Positions 9,018 through 17,839 of a stretch of 64,000 nt of DNA are shown here, one piece after another. Position 1 is the stretch's first letter, and every line of letters begins with the position of its first letter. Under the pieces are notes generated by a model. It saw nothing but the letters and a program-made list of their open reading frames with translations. It did not search any database and had not been told where the DNA came from. Source of the DNA: CAKZNE01 sp002695025. Lineage in GTDB: Bacteria > Bacteroidota > Bacteroidia > Flavobacteriales > Schleiferiaceae. The translations under genes and the position numbers were made by a program. The stretch lies in assembly GCA_913043285.1 (NCBI GenBank), contig CAJWML010000019.1, positions 15,925 through 79,924 of the forward strand, in the 5' to 3' direction.

Positions 9018-10241
9018 TCAGTCAAAATCCGTAGTGAGCTTAAATCGCAATATGCGGCCATTACCTTCATCCGCCACGTAAACGATCTGGTTGAAATACG
9101 CTACGGCTCGTGGTTGTTTAAATTGCGTAATACCTGTTCCGGTTCCTCCAAAACTGGATTTTTGGTACTTGGTGATGCCTGTGGCTGCGGGGGGAAGCAC
9201 TCCTTCCAGGCCTGTAGCCGTAAACTGGTAGAGGGAATCCGTTTCGGCATCCACCACAAAAATGAAGTTGCTGGCATCTCCGGCCACCGTTACATCATAA
9301 GGCTGTGTAAAACGGCCGGGAGTATTGATAAAACCATCCGCCTGGCTGGTATCACCACCTGAAGCGAGTATCCTGGGACGGAACTCCGCCCCGAATTCGG
9401 ATTCATTGAATTCAATGTATTGCACCTTCAGGGCATTGGTTTCGTCCAGCGAGGTGAAAATAAAATCGCCTCCGGTTTGTGCAGTAAGCTGTGGTGGCTG
9501 TGCCAGGGTGGTAATTCCATTGGGATCTTCAAAATAATCACGGAACAGACCGCTGGAAGTGTTCACCGATATGTTGGAGATCCATTTATCGTTATTATCA
9601 AACCACACTATAGCATCATCCGGGTTTAAGGAGTTGGTAGCCGGGCCGGTACGGGTAACGTAGTAGCGGTTATTCCGGGCCGCATTCGCATCGGCAATTA
9701 CAGCAATACGGTTGAATTCCACCTGTTTGTCACCAGTAGAAAAACTGCTTTTGGCGTAAAAGGGGTGTACGATCTTATTGACCACGGTGGCATTGTTAAG
9801 GCCATAACCGCTGTTACCGATAAGCCTTAAGCGGTAAATGCTGGCAAAAGAAACGGAATTACCCTGGATCACGGTATCGGTACGGCCAATAACCAAAAGG
9901 TCGAACCTGCGATCCTGCGCTACGGATTTTGCGCCCGGAATAAATTTCCGGCCAATAATTCGGCCAGCCTCGTCCATGGCAATAACTTCTTCTGTGGCTT
10001 CATCCACCACGTAGATCAGTTCGTCAAAACCGATACAAACATCCACGGGACGGTCAAAATCATCGAGTACCGGCAGAATGGGAACATAGGCCACCTGGCG
10101 GTAATCCACTTCGGGAACTTCAATAAAATCCAGGTCGGTCTTATTACCCAGGTAATCTTCACAACTGCTCAACCCTACCAAGCCCAGCAGCAACATTCCC
10201 ATCGGTATAAAAATGCTTCTCATCATCCTAGCGACTCTCAT
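9018..10241 (-). CDS. NHL-repeat beta-propeller lipoprotein
   Basis: The 407-residue product begins with a signal sequence and lipobox (GLVGLSSC). It is followed by repeated units of the NHL type: FDRPVDVCIGFDELIYVVD near the start, QPYDVTVAGDASNFIFVVD in the middle, and FKQPRAVAYFNQIVYVADE at the end. These build a beta-propeller, probably a surface or periplasmic binding scaffold. It is the last gene of the long locus that starts near 21330, and it overlaps the PorV-like gene by 14 bases. A second Met at residue 6 is an alternative start. The ligand is unknown. Confidence 0.8.
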   Translation of the reverse strand: MRVARMMRSIFIPMGMLLLGLVGLSSCEDYLGNKTDLDFIEVPEVDYRQVAYVPILPVLDDFDRPVDVCIGFDELIYVVDEATEEVIAMDEAGRIIGRKFIPGAKSVAQDRRFDLLVIGRTDTVIQGNSVSFASIYRLRLIGNSGYGLNNATVVNKIVHPFYAKSSFSTGDKQVEFNRIAVIADANAARNNRYYVTRTGPATNSLNPDDAIVWFDNNDKWISNISVNTSSGLFRDYFEDPNGITTLAQPPQLTAQTGGDFIFTSLDETNALKVQYIEFNESEFGAEFRPRILASGGDTSQADGFINTPGRFTQPYDVTVAGDASNFIFVVDAETDSLYQFTATGLEGVLPPAATGITKYQKSSFGGTGTGITQFKQPRAVAYFNQIVYVADEGNGRILRFKLTTDFD

Positions 10242-11241
10242 TATTGATGTGTACCCGAAGGCCTATATTATGCTGAAAACCCAAAAAATCCGTGGGGTTT
10301 ATGGAGTAATCGATGTAAAAGGGATTGGTTCCCATGCGGGTACGCAACCCTACACCAAAGGTAGGCCAGGTCTGGCCTTTTACACTGACCTTATACCCCA
10401 GGCGGGCAAAGAAAAGATCGTAAGTCTGGTACTCCAGCCCGAAGCGGAAATTCTCTGCATTATCATTGGGGTGGTTCAACTGGATGGCGGCCATCAGGCT
10501 TTGGTTTTCTTCCTTCCAGGGAATCATACTCACTCCCAGGCTGAAAACCGTGGGCACAGTATTCGCATCCAGGCTAATCCCCTCAGAACGGTTGAATACT
10601 ACGGGTATATCCTTATCCTCATTGCCCAGAGATGAGTTACCTCCAAAGTTCTGCACCATCACCGCAAATTTCAGGTCTTTATAATCGGTTTTATAGAGGA
10701 AGGCTACATCCACCGTAGCATTGTGGTTACTGTAGTTGGCAATACCCTCGTAAATGTATTTTACGGTAACCCCTGCACTAAACAAAGAGGATAGCTGACG
10801 GGCGTAGGTAAGTCCTACCGCCAGGTTGGTCACGTAAACTTCCCGCCCGGTTCCGTTGGGCTGAAACTCCGTGCGCTCTTCCATGGAACCTGAGTTAAGG
10901 GCGTTAACACTGAAAGCCAATTTGCTCACCTCATCCTTAAGCCCGAAGGAAGAAGAAAGAAAAGATTGATTGATGCCGGCACCGATAAACTGGTGGGATA
11001 AGGCATAGGTTATGCTTTCCAGGTCGGTAAGTGCAGCCGGGTTATTCAAAGCGGAATAACCATCACCGGAAAGGGCCACACTGGCACCTCCCAAACCCAC
11101 GGAACGAGGGTTGAGATCATTCTTAAGAAAGCTCAAGGCGGAAAGCCCCGCTCTTTCGCCCCCGAAGTTGGGCAACACCTGTGCCTTAAGGCCCGTAGCC
11201 GTAAGTATGGTCAGTCCGATATAGATCCAGGTATTCTTCAT
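10228..11241 (-). CDS. PorV/PorQ-family outer-membrane protein
   Basis: After a signal peptide (to about GLKAQ) the 337-residue protein carries the family signature NPRSVGLGGASVALSGDGYS followed by NPAALT. Amphipathic strands and a barrel-like end follow. PorV-family proteins are FadL-like barrels; PorV itself is the T9SS shuttle that hands cargo to the PorU sortase, while paralogues accompany TonB or T9SS cargo loci. I chose the ATG at 11241, which gives a standard signal peptide, over a TTG two codons upstream. It follows the TonB receptor stop by 2 bases. It is more likely a locus-specific paralogue than the housekeeping PorV. Confidence 0.8.
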   Translation of the reverse strand: MKNTWIYIGLTILTATGLKAQVLPNFGGERAGLSALSFLKNDLNPRSVGLGGASVALSGDGYSALNNPAALTDLESITYALSHQFIGAGINQSFLSSSFGLKDEVSKLAFSVNALNSGSMEERTEFQPNGTGREVYVTNLAVGLTYARQLSSLFSAGVTVKYIYEGIANYSNHNATVDVAFLYKTDYKDLKFAVMVQNFGGNSSLGNEDKDIPVVFNRSEGISLDANTVPTVFSLGVSMIPWKEENQSLMAAIQLNHPNDNAENFRFGLEYQTYDLFFARLGYKVSVKGQTWPTFGVGLRTRMGTNPFYIDYSINPTDFLGFQHNIGLRVHINNESR

Positions 11242-11243
11242 GC

Positions 11244-14090
11244 TCAAAATCTAAATGCTAAACCATATAAAACCTGGCGTGGGGCAAGGTAACGGGCCGG
11301 ATTACGCGGGTCGGTACCAGTTTCCTGGGGACCGTTGTACTCAGGCCTTGGATCACGCCATGTAAGGGGAACATCATCTCCGTATTGATAGGCGCGGCCG
11401 GTAACCGGGTTAATGATCTGTGAATTCTTGTTGTTAAGCAGGTTACGTATTTCCACACTCAGGGAAATGCCTTTACCGTTCTTAAGACCCAGCGGAATGG
11501 TGTAGGTGAGTTTCAGGTCGAAATTATGCCAGTTATCCGCGGTTTCCTCCAAGTAACGATCGGTCTGTTCTTCGTACTCCGGACGGTTCAGATCATTGGA
11601 CCCAACTTTTACCTGGGGCGTATAACGGTAGCCGGAGGTAAACTGGTACGAAAGGTAGGCACTGAAACCCGTGAGGTTCATCCCCATAATGGGCAAAGTA
11701 CTGTCCGGGCTGAACACCACACCCAGGTTGATATTCCAGGGACGGTCAAAGGCCAGGAACTGCTCACGGGTAAGTGGTACCTCCCCGTTCTGTTCTATCT
11801 GAAGAGCTGATTCACGTGCAGAATTGGACTTTCCCCGGGCCACCTGGTAGGCGATGTTGGAGAAAGTGCGGAAATACTTTCCAACGCGGTAATTCAAACC
11901 AAATTCCACCCCGTAGATCTTGGCGTAATCCTGATTGATGTAAAAGGTCTTGGTTACCGTTCTACCGGTTTGATCCTGTACCAATGCACTGCGGGATACG
12001 ATATAGTCGAAACGGTTGTTGTTAAAAGCTGTAAAAGTCATGGCCAGGTCACGCGTCAGTTTGGATTTCAAACCTACTTCGTAGGATACGTTCACTTCGG
12101 GGTCCAGATCCGGGTTACCGAGATTGGAGAGAAAAGAACGGTCCTGGTATACAGGATCGAGACCGGCATACAAAAAACGTGGGTGCGGTAAACGCATGCT
12201 GTGCCCGTAGTTGAAGTACAATACGTTGTTCTCGGTTACCGGGAAGGACACATTGATCTTAGGCAACAGGCGGGCTTTCCAGCGTAAACCAAAAATACTG
12301 GCGGTTTTACGTTCGTAATCTTCCCGAACCTGGTCAATTACCGGGGCTTCAGGGTTCGCCACAGCATCATCCGCAAACTTTCCGGGAGCCCAAAACGCAA
12401 AGCGGGCACCTAAAGTGGCGATAATACCTTTATACGTGATCTTATCCTGGAAGAAGAGGCCTCCTTCAATAGGGTTCACTTTCCAGATATCGTTGCTGGA
12501 ACCAATACTTACAGCCGGTGTGGTTACGGAATCGTTAATACGGATAGGCGCTCCCACCCAGGGACGGTTTACGTCCACCCATTGGTACTCTTTAAAGGTT
12601 TGCTGCAGCCCGAAGCTTATCTCGTGCGTTTTACCAGGTATGTAGGTAGCCTTGGCGTTTACGGTATATTCCTGGGCATAATGATCATGCCAGGTAGGGC
12701 TGATACCTCCGTTGTTATACAAGCCATTGCCAGGCAGCACATAATAGGTTCCATCCTGTGAATTGGGGTTAAAAACCGCCACGGGATCAGTAATGATATT
12801 TTCTTCATCCATGATCTGGTCAACGGTGGCGGAGCGGAAGGGACGGCCATTAGCATCGGCCCGGAGATTGGTAAACAACCTTCCCAGCGAAAGGGAAAGG
12901 CCCCAGTTCTTATTGATCAGGTGATTGACATTTAAGGCGGTAAGATTGGAGTGATGGGTATAGGTAGTGGCATTATCCAGGTTCAGGCTGCGCTGGTACT
13001 GGAAACCGGGGGTAAGTATGGCATCAAAACCCACGATCTGCAAACTCCTGGTATTCTGGTTGACATTCAGGGAGTGCTGGTTGGTAAGGGTAATTTTGGT
13101 ACCCGAACGTATTTTGTAGGCGAGCTTAAGGGTATGCGTATAGGAATTTGTTTGGCGTGGCGCCCAGAATTCAGAAGTATTGGGCAGCAAGGAGCTTTTC
13201 AGCTGATCAGCCGTGGAACCAAAATACTCATCGGTTAAAAAGGCGCTTACGTTGGTAAAGAAGGTAAGTTTATTATCGGTAAAGGGAACCGCAGAACCCA
13301 GGGAGGCTTCCACCCGGTCTGTATTAAAAGACGTGGCAACATCGCTATTGGTGATGTAATCGCGTTGCCAGCTGCCGGCAATTTCAAACTTCTGGCTTCC
13401 TTCACGGATGGTGGTATTCACCACCCCGGACGACCCACCTCCGTATTCGGCACCAGCTCCACCGGTGATCAGGTCGATATTGGCTATGGAGGCGCTGGAA
13501 ACATCCACCCCAAAGCCGGTTCCGGCCAGCGGATCCTGTGCGCTGATACCATCCACGATATAGGAGGTTTCGTATACCCGGGCACCCCTGATCTGCAAAC
13601 CGTCCTGGGTTTTTACCACCCCGGCCTGCATTTCCAGTACTTCCTTCACATCGCGAACGTTCATCTGGGCAATATCTTCCTGCTTGATGCTCACCTCTGA
13701 AGCCGCAGCTTCCAGGTTTACCTGGCTGGAGCGGCCTACAATAGTAACCTCGTTCAAGGATTCGGACTGCTCCTTCAATTGAATGTCCAGGGTTTTGTTT
13801 TCGCCCGGTTCAAAGGAAATACCGTTGTAGATCTTGGTCTCAAAACCAATGAACTGCACTTTTACCTGGTAATCATTGGGCTTGATATTGTTGATCACAT
13901 ACTCCCCATCCATATTGGCAGCCGTTCCCAGATACGTACCTACAATGGTAATAGAGGCTTGGTAGAGAGGCTCCCCATTGAGGTCGGTTATCCTTCCAGT
14001 AAGGGAGGCCGGAGCATTTTGCTGCGCCATGGCACTGACCATCAGCAGACAAAGACCTAAAAGGGTGTATAGTAATTTCTTAAAACTCAT
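11244..14090 (-). CDS. TonB-dependent receptor with carboxypeptidase-like N-terminal domain
   Basis: The 948 residues comprise a signal peptide (to about AMAQQ), a carboxypeptidase-D-like beta-sandwich at about 28-110 (LTGRITDLNGEPLYQASITI), a plug domain at about 125-230, and a large 22-strand-type barrel ending in LAFRF. The plug contains VKTQDGLQIRGARVYETSYI and GGAGAEYGGGSSGVVN. It imports a ligand across the outer membrane using TonB/ExbBD energy. No SusD homologue is adjacent; the upstream gene, overlapping by 11 bases, is a different kind of surface lipoprotein. Together with the downstream PorV-like gene this suggests a T9SS-linked uptake locus. Confidence 0.93.
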   Translation of the reverse strand: MSFKKLLYTLLGLCLLMVSAMAQQNAPASLTGRITDLNGEPLYQASITIVGTYLGTAANMDGEYVINNIKPNDYQVKVQFIGFETKIYNGISFEPGENKTLDIQLKEQSESLNEVTIVGRSSQVNLEAAASEVSIKQEDIAQMNVRDVKEVLEMQAGVVKTQDGLQIRGARVYETSYIVDGISAQDPLAGTGFGVDVSSASIANIDLITGGAGAEYGGGSSGVVNTTIREGSQKFEIAGSWQRDYITNSDVATSFNTDRVEASLGSAVPFTDNKLTFFTNVSAFLTDEYFGSTADQLKSSLLPNTSEFWAPRQTNSYTHTLKLAYKIRSGTKITLTNQHSLNVNQNTRSLQIVGFDAILTPGFQYQRSLNLDNATTYTHHSNLTALNVNHLINKNWGLSLSLGRLFTNLRADANGRPFRSATVDQIMDEENIITDPVAVFNPNSQDGTYYVLPGNGLYNNGGISPTWHDHYAQEYTVNAKATYIPGKTHEISFGLQQTFKEYQWVDVNRPWVGAPIRINDSVTTPAVSIGSSNDIWKVNPIEGGLFFQDKITYKGIIATLGARFAFWAPGKFADDAVANPEAPVIDQVREDYERKTASIFGLRWKARLLPKINVSFPVTENNVLYFNYGHSMRLPHPRFLYAGLDPVYQDRSFLSNLGNPDLDPEVNVSYEVGLKSKLTRDLAMTFTAFNNNRFDYIVSRSALVQDQTGRTVTKTFYINQDYAKIYGVEFGLNYRVGKYFRTFSNIAYQVARGKSNSARESALQIEQNGEVPLTREQFLAFDRPWNINLGVVFSPDSTLPIMGMNLTGFSAYLSYQFTSGYRYTPQVKVGSNDLNRPEYEEQTDRYLEETADNWHNFDLKLTYTIPLGLKNGKGISLSVEIRNLLNNKNSQIINPVTGRAYQYGDDVPLTWRDPRPEYNGPQETGTDPRNPARYLAPRQVLYGLAFRF

Positions 14091-15531
14091 CCTTCAGTAT
14101 CCTTCCAATTAGTTGTTCTACGGGCTGGGGATTACCATCCTTATGGAAATAATGCAGTTCAATAGCAAAAAATACCTGGATGAGATCACCGTTGCCATTC
14201 TTACGGGCGGTAGCTACGAGGTTATCGCCCATCCACCCACGGTTAGGGTCAAACTGGGCGCGGTAAAAGTCATCCGCATCCGCGGAGGCAATTATGGGAG
14301 TCAATATCTGGGTGTTCTGAGGCACCAACTCAGGATAGGCGACATAATCACCCTGAGGTTGAACGGTATCGTTGGAACGCGTCCGGAACACTCCGCTGGC
14401 GCGGTCAATATCCTCAATGGCAAAAGCGTTGGCAAAAACGGCCACTTCCTCTATTGCCAGGGCCTTGTCCAGCTTGGCCGTGATCAGGCTTTTACCGCCA
14501 TTGCTCTGGTAGTCCTGGATAATATTGGCCATATAGTCCAGTATCACGGCATCCTGCCCGGTAACTGCATTCGGAAAGGTGGATGCCGGGGCGTCCATAA
14601 AGAATTTAGGGTACAGGCTAAGGATCAACTTGAAAGTAGGATCCCAGTAAACAGGTTGCTTCCTTCCGAAATCGGAGCCGTAATCCAGGAAATCGTACGC
14701 TATGGACTGATTATCCAGGAAGCTGCGGTAATCAGCGGCAATAGATAGTGAATGGGCGCTCACCCACAGGGTATTGGTACCGCGTGTTTTATTCTTCAGA
14801 AAAAACACATCTGAAGTATCCACCGCACTTTCCGTACCGGCCAGGTCCACTGACTTCAGGTACAACACATTGTCTTCCCCTACCTTTAAACCGTCTATCT
14901 CCAGGTTTTCAGGCTGGTCGTTACGGCCATAGTACAGTTTAGCGGTAGCTGGGCCGCTGCTCACTGCCGTATCCACTAAAAAGGAGATCAGGTTCTCGCG
15001 GGTGGATATCTCGGTCCAGTTACCATCATTAAAGCGGATATACACTTGCTGGATGGTCTGATCTCCGTCCGGATCAGAAGCGGTCCAGTAAAAAGTACTC
15101 ACACAAAAGGCCGTATCCCTGGGACCGCGATCATTATTAAAGCTGGCGCTGGGCGGGGAGTTTTTCAGAGGCACTTTCAGGTAGGCCGGTGTAGGGTCAA
15201 TATTGTTGTCATTATCAATAGCACGGACATAAAAATCAACGTCTGTAGTATCCGAACCCGCTTCCAGGTCAAAAATGAAAACCGAATCCTGAACGGTGGT
15301 AAATTCCCAGTTCTGGTTATCGGTAGATATCTCAAAACCCTGAATGTAACCATCCACATCAGTACCGTACCAGCTCAGGCGCACCTCGGAATTCAGGCGG
15401 TTTTCGCCCGTGAGGTTTATCGCCTCGATGGAGAGGTGAGTTTCCGGTAACTCCCCGGGTTTTATATCACCCTTGCGGCAACCTGCCAGAAGAATGAATA
15501 CGGAAAAAATGATAACCTGATAATGACGCAA
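14080..15531 (-). CDS. Surface lipoprotein with fibronectin/Ig-like repeats
   Basis: The 483 residues begin with a signal peptide and lipobox (VFILLAGC). The N-terminal half has two or three beta-sandwich repeats with the WYGTDVDGYIQGFEIS and FYWTASDPDGD patterns of FN3/PKD-like domains. The C-terminal half (about 250-483) is alpha/beta and contains NTLWVSAHSLSIAADY and a segment ending DYQSNGGKSLITAK, which I do not recognise. The start codon is TTG; no ATG occurs near enough to keep the signal peptide. It overlaps the TonB receptor gene by 11 bases. A role as receptor-associated binding lipoprotein, in the position SusD usually holds, is inference. Confidence 0.75.
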   Translation of the reverse strand: MRHYQVIIFSVFILLAGCRKGDIKPGELPETHLSIEAINLTGENRLNSEVRLSWYGTDVDGYIQGFEISTDNQNWEFTTVQDSVFIFDLEAGSDTTDVDFYVRAIDNDNNIDPTPAYLKVPLKNSPPSASFNNDRGPRDTAFCVSTFYWTASDPDGDQTIQQVYIRFNDGNWTEISTRENLISFLVDTAVSSGPATAKLYYGRNDQPENLEIDGLKVGEDNVLYLKSVDLAGTESAVDTSDVFFLKNKTRGTNTLWVSAHSLSIAADYRSFLDNQSIAYDFLDYGSDFGRKQPVYWDPTFKLILSLYPKFFMDAPASTFPNAVTGQDAVILDYMANIIQDYQSNGGKSLITAKLDKALAIEEVAVFANAFAIEDIDRASGVFRTRSNDTVQPQGDYVAYPELVPQNTQILTPIIASADADDFYRAQFDPNRGWMGDNLVATARKNGNGDLIQVFFAIELHYFHKDGNPQPVEQLIGRILKDEF

Positions 15532-15546
15532 AGCAAACAGTAAAAG

Positions 15547-15571
15547 AGGTTGCCGGCTTGGCCGGCAACCT
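15547..15571 (-). promoter_or_regulatory. Intercistronic hairpin between T9SS cargo gene and lipoprotein gene
   Basis: A perfect 11-bp stem (AGGTTGCCGGC paired with its complement) with a 3-base loop fills the 50-base gap between the stop of the T9SS cargo gene and the TTG start of the next gene. On the minus strand it is followed by CTTTTAC, a weak T-run. It could be a partial terminator or an mRNA 3'-end stabiliser that sets different levels for the genes on either side. Confidence 0.6.
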
Positions 15572-15581
15572 GATCATTAAT

Positions 15582-17810
15582 TTATTTACGGACAATTACT
15601 TTTTGGGTACTCAATACGTTACCGTCCCTATCCAGGATACGCATCAGGTAGATGCCATTGGTAAGACCGGAAACGTTCACTTCAAGCTCTTCACCATTAC
15701 TGCTGTTGGAAGACAGAATCACCCTTCCGTTCAGGTCATAAATGTCAGCAGACATATTAGTATGACCCGCAGAGGTTACTTTGAACCATTCAGAAGCAGG
15801 ATTAGGATATACTTCCACACGCGCCACAGAAACTACTTCTTCCACGCTGAAAGGATTAGCACGGGCCGCACTATCCAGCTCAACGTTCAGACCGATAAAA
15901 TCATCGTTGGCACGGGGCAGCAAGCGATAGTTGGAGAAACCGTAGGAAAGCACGCCTACCACGGCATCCATATTCATGGTATCACTGGTTTCGATAGGAC
16001 CAACAAACATGGCTCCATCGGTAGTTTCATATACACTGTCGGTAACCAGCTGCACCCAGAGAGAAGAAGCTGCACTGCTGGACTGCCTTCCGGCCAGTAC
16101 ACGAGCTGATTTATTGATACCGAAGTTGGGATCAGTACCTACCATGTAATCGCCAAAGTTCACATCAGGATTGGTAATGTAGATCTTACCACCGTTGGGG
16201 TTTTCGAACTTCACCAACATACTTTCATACTTTTCCCATTCTCCGTTGGCATAGGCCGCACTGTCTGATGGGTCAATGCTTAAAGGCTGGATCGTATTGT
16301 AAGTGTTCAGGCGGGTTACATTGGATACTGCAATTTGAGTAAAGCCAAAGTTCTCCTGTACATCACCGGAAACCTCGATCCACTCGTTGCGGAAAAGGTT
16401 GGCGAGGTTAGGGTTACCCACGAGTGAGATACCGGTATAAGGTCCGCTGGCGGTATCCTGGATATATACGTAGCCCAGGTCATGAGGCTTGGTGCTGGCG
16501 GTTACCACACCTTTTACGGTTACAGTCTTTCCGAGGTAAGGAGACTCTCCGTTACCGGCCAGGCTGAATTGTACATCCGCAATGGTCAAACCGTTGTTAC
16601 GAACGGTATAGAACTCGTAGTTAGGCTCGGGCTGGCTAAAAGGTTTATTGGGATAGTACGAAACGTTTCCTTCGTTATCCTCAGCATAGATATAATAGCG
16701 TACAATAGTACCATTGGCTTGTTTGGGGATGGAAAATTCATACTCATCCACAGAACCAAGAGCCAGAGGCATGTTGAATACGGGGAAAGCCAAAGTGGAA
16801 AGGGAAGTATCTGCAGACCAGCCGATAGCCACAGAGTCCACAGAACCGTCCAGGTCAGTGATGGTGGCAACGATATCCACATCCTGGTTAGCATTGGGAA
16901 CCACCGGGTCACGATCTACCTCTGAGATAAAGGGAGGCGCAAAACCTACGTTGTAATGGGAATCATCAAAGGGGTTGATCTCAAAACCGCGACCACCGCC
17001 ACCGGTGCAGCCGTTACCGCTCTGGCGGATCACACCTTTAAGGGAATTGTAGAAGGTTCCAGGAACAGGTGCCACAAAACTTCCGGTTCCGTTGGCTCCG
17101 GCCGGAGAGTTGGGGTTAACCACCTGGTGTGCGCTGGTTTTTTGAGCTAAAAAGCGATCACTTACGTTCAATACGTTTCCGGAACCGTCAGCCACGTCAA
17201 AGCTAACCCGCCCGTTACCAAAGGGTATTACGTTGGTTACCGTTACATTCTGCAACTCTACAAAAGAGCCTTCCCACTGGTTACCGTCCTGTACATTGTT
17301 CACACGATTCTGATCATTCAGATCAGACACCGGCACTACCGTGGAATTGGGAGCGGAAGCCGAACCTACAATAACAATAGAGTTGGCATCCAGGGTAGTG
17401 AGCTGATTGGAGTTTTCAAAGGCACTGATATAACCTGTTACCTCAATGATATCACCGGCAAAAAGCTGGGTAGCCAATGAATTGGCCTGGAAGGCGCCCT
17501 GGGCGTTTTCATAAATAGCCATCATCTCTAATCCTTTGTATGGACCGGGGGCTCCACCGTTAGCAGTATCCACCAAGAAGATAAAAGGACGCAGTCCTCC
17601 GATCACGGAGCCGGAAGCTACCTCGCTTAAACCTCCATCGGTTACAACTACCCCTACGGTCTTTACAGTATCACCGTATACCATGGAGGTGTCGTTACAA
17701 TTGGCCAGGTCAATGGGTTGGTTGATCTGGGTAATACTCACAAAAGGATATTGTGCATGGGCTACCATGGCAAAACCTAATGCAAGTGCTAGAAGTACCA
17801 GTTTTTTCAT
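15582..17810 (-). CDS. T9SS type A cargo protein with OB-fold-like domains
   Basis: The 742-residue protein has a signal peptide to about AHAQ. Two segments look like the OB-fold-type domain seen in extracellular nucleases. One is at about 22-150, with GDIIEVTGYISAFE. The other is at about 405-520, with GKTVTVKGVVTA, YVYIQD and WIEVSGDVQENFGFTQI. An Ig/FN3-like module (ISEVDRDPVVPNANQDV, EFSIPKQANGTIVRYYIY) separates them. The end is a typical type A sorting domain (VEVYPNPASEWFKV, YDLNGRVI, LTNGIYLMRI), so the protein is exported by the T9SS. It has no visible catalytic motif, so it may bind substrate for the neighbouring nuclease-fold enzyme. Confidence 0.8.
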   Translation of the reverse strand: MKKLVLLALALGFAMVAHAQYPFVSITQINQPIDLANCNDTSMVYGDTVKTVGVVVTDGGLSEVASGSVIGGLRPFIFLVDTANGGAPGPYKGLEMMAIYENAQGAFQANSLATQLFAGDIIEVTGYISAFENSNQLTTLDANSIVIVGSASAPNSTVVPVSDLNDQNRVNNVQDGNQWEGSFVELQNVTVTNVIPFGNGRVSFDVADGSGNVLNVSDRFLAQKTSAHQVVNPNSPAGANGTGSFVAPVPGTFYNSLKGVIRQSGNGCTGGGGRGFEINPFDDSHYNVGFAPPFISEVDRDPVVPNANQDVDIVATITDLDGSVDSVAIGWSADTSLSTLAFPVFNMPLALGSVDEYEFSIPKQANGTIVRYYIYAEDNEGNVSYYPNKPFSQPEPNYEFYTVRNNGLTIADVQFSLAGNGESPYLGKTVTVKGVVTASTKPHDLGYVYIQDTASGPYTGISLVGNPNLANLFRNEWIEVSGDVQENFGFTQIAVSNVTRLNTYNTIQPLSIDPSDSAAYANGEWEKYESMLVKFENPNGGKIYITNPDVNFGDYMVGTDPNFGINKSARVLAGRQSSSAASSLWVQLVTDSVYETTDGAMFVGPIETSDTMNMDAVVGVLSYGFSNYRLLPRANDDFIGLNVELDSAARANPFSVEEVVSVARVEVYPNPASEWFKVTSAGHTNMSADIYDLNGRVILSSNSSNGEELEVNVSGLTNGIYLMRILDRDGNVLSTQKVIVRK

Positions 17811-17839
17811 GATTTCTGAATTATAGTTTCTGTTAGCGT

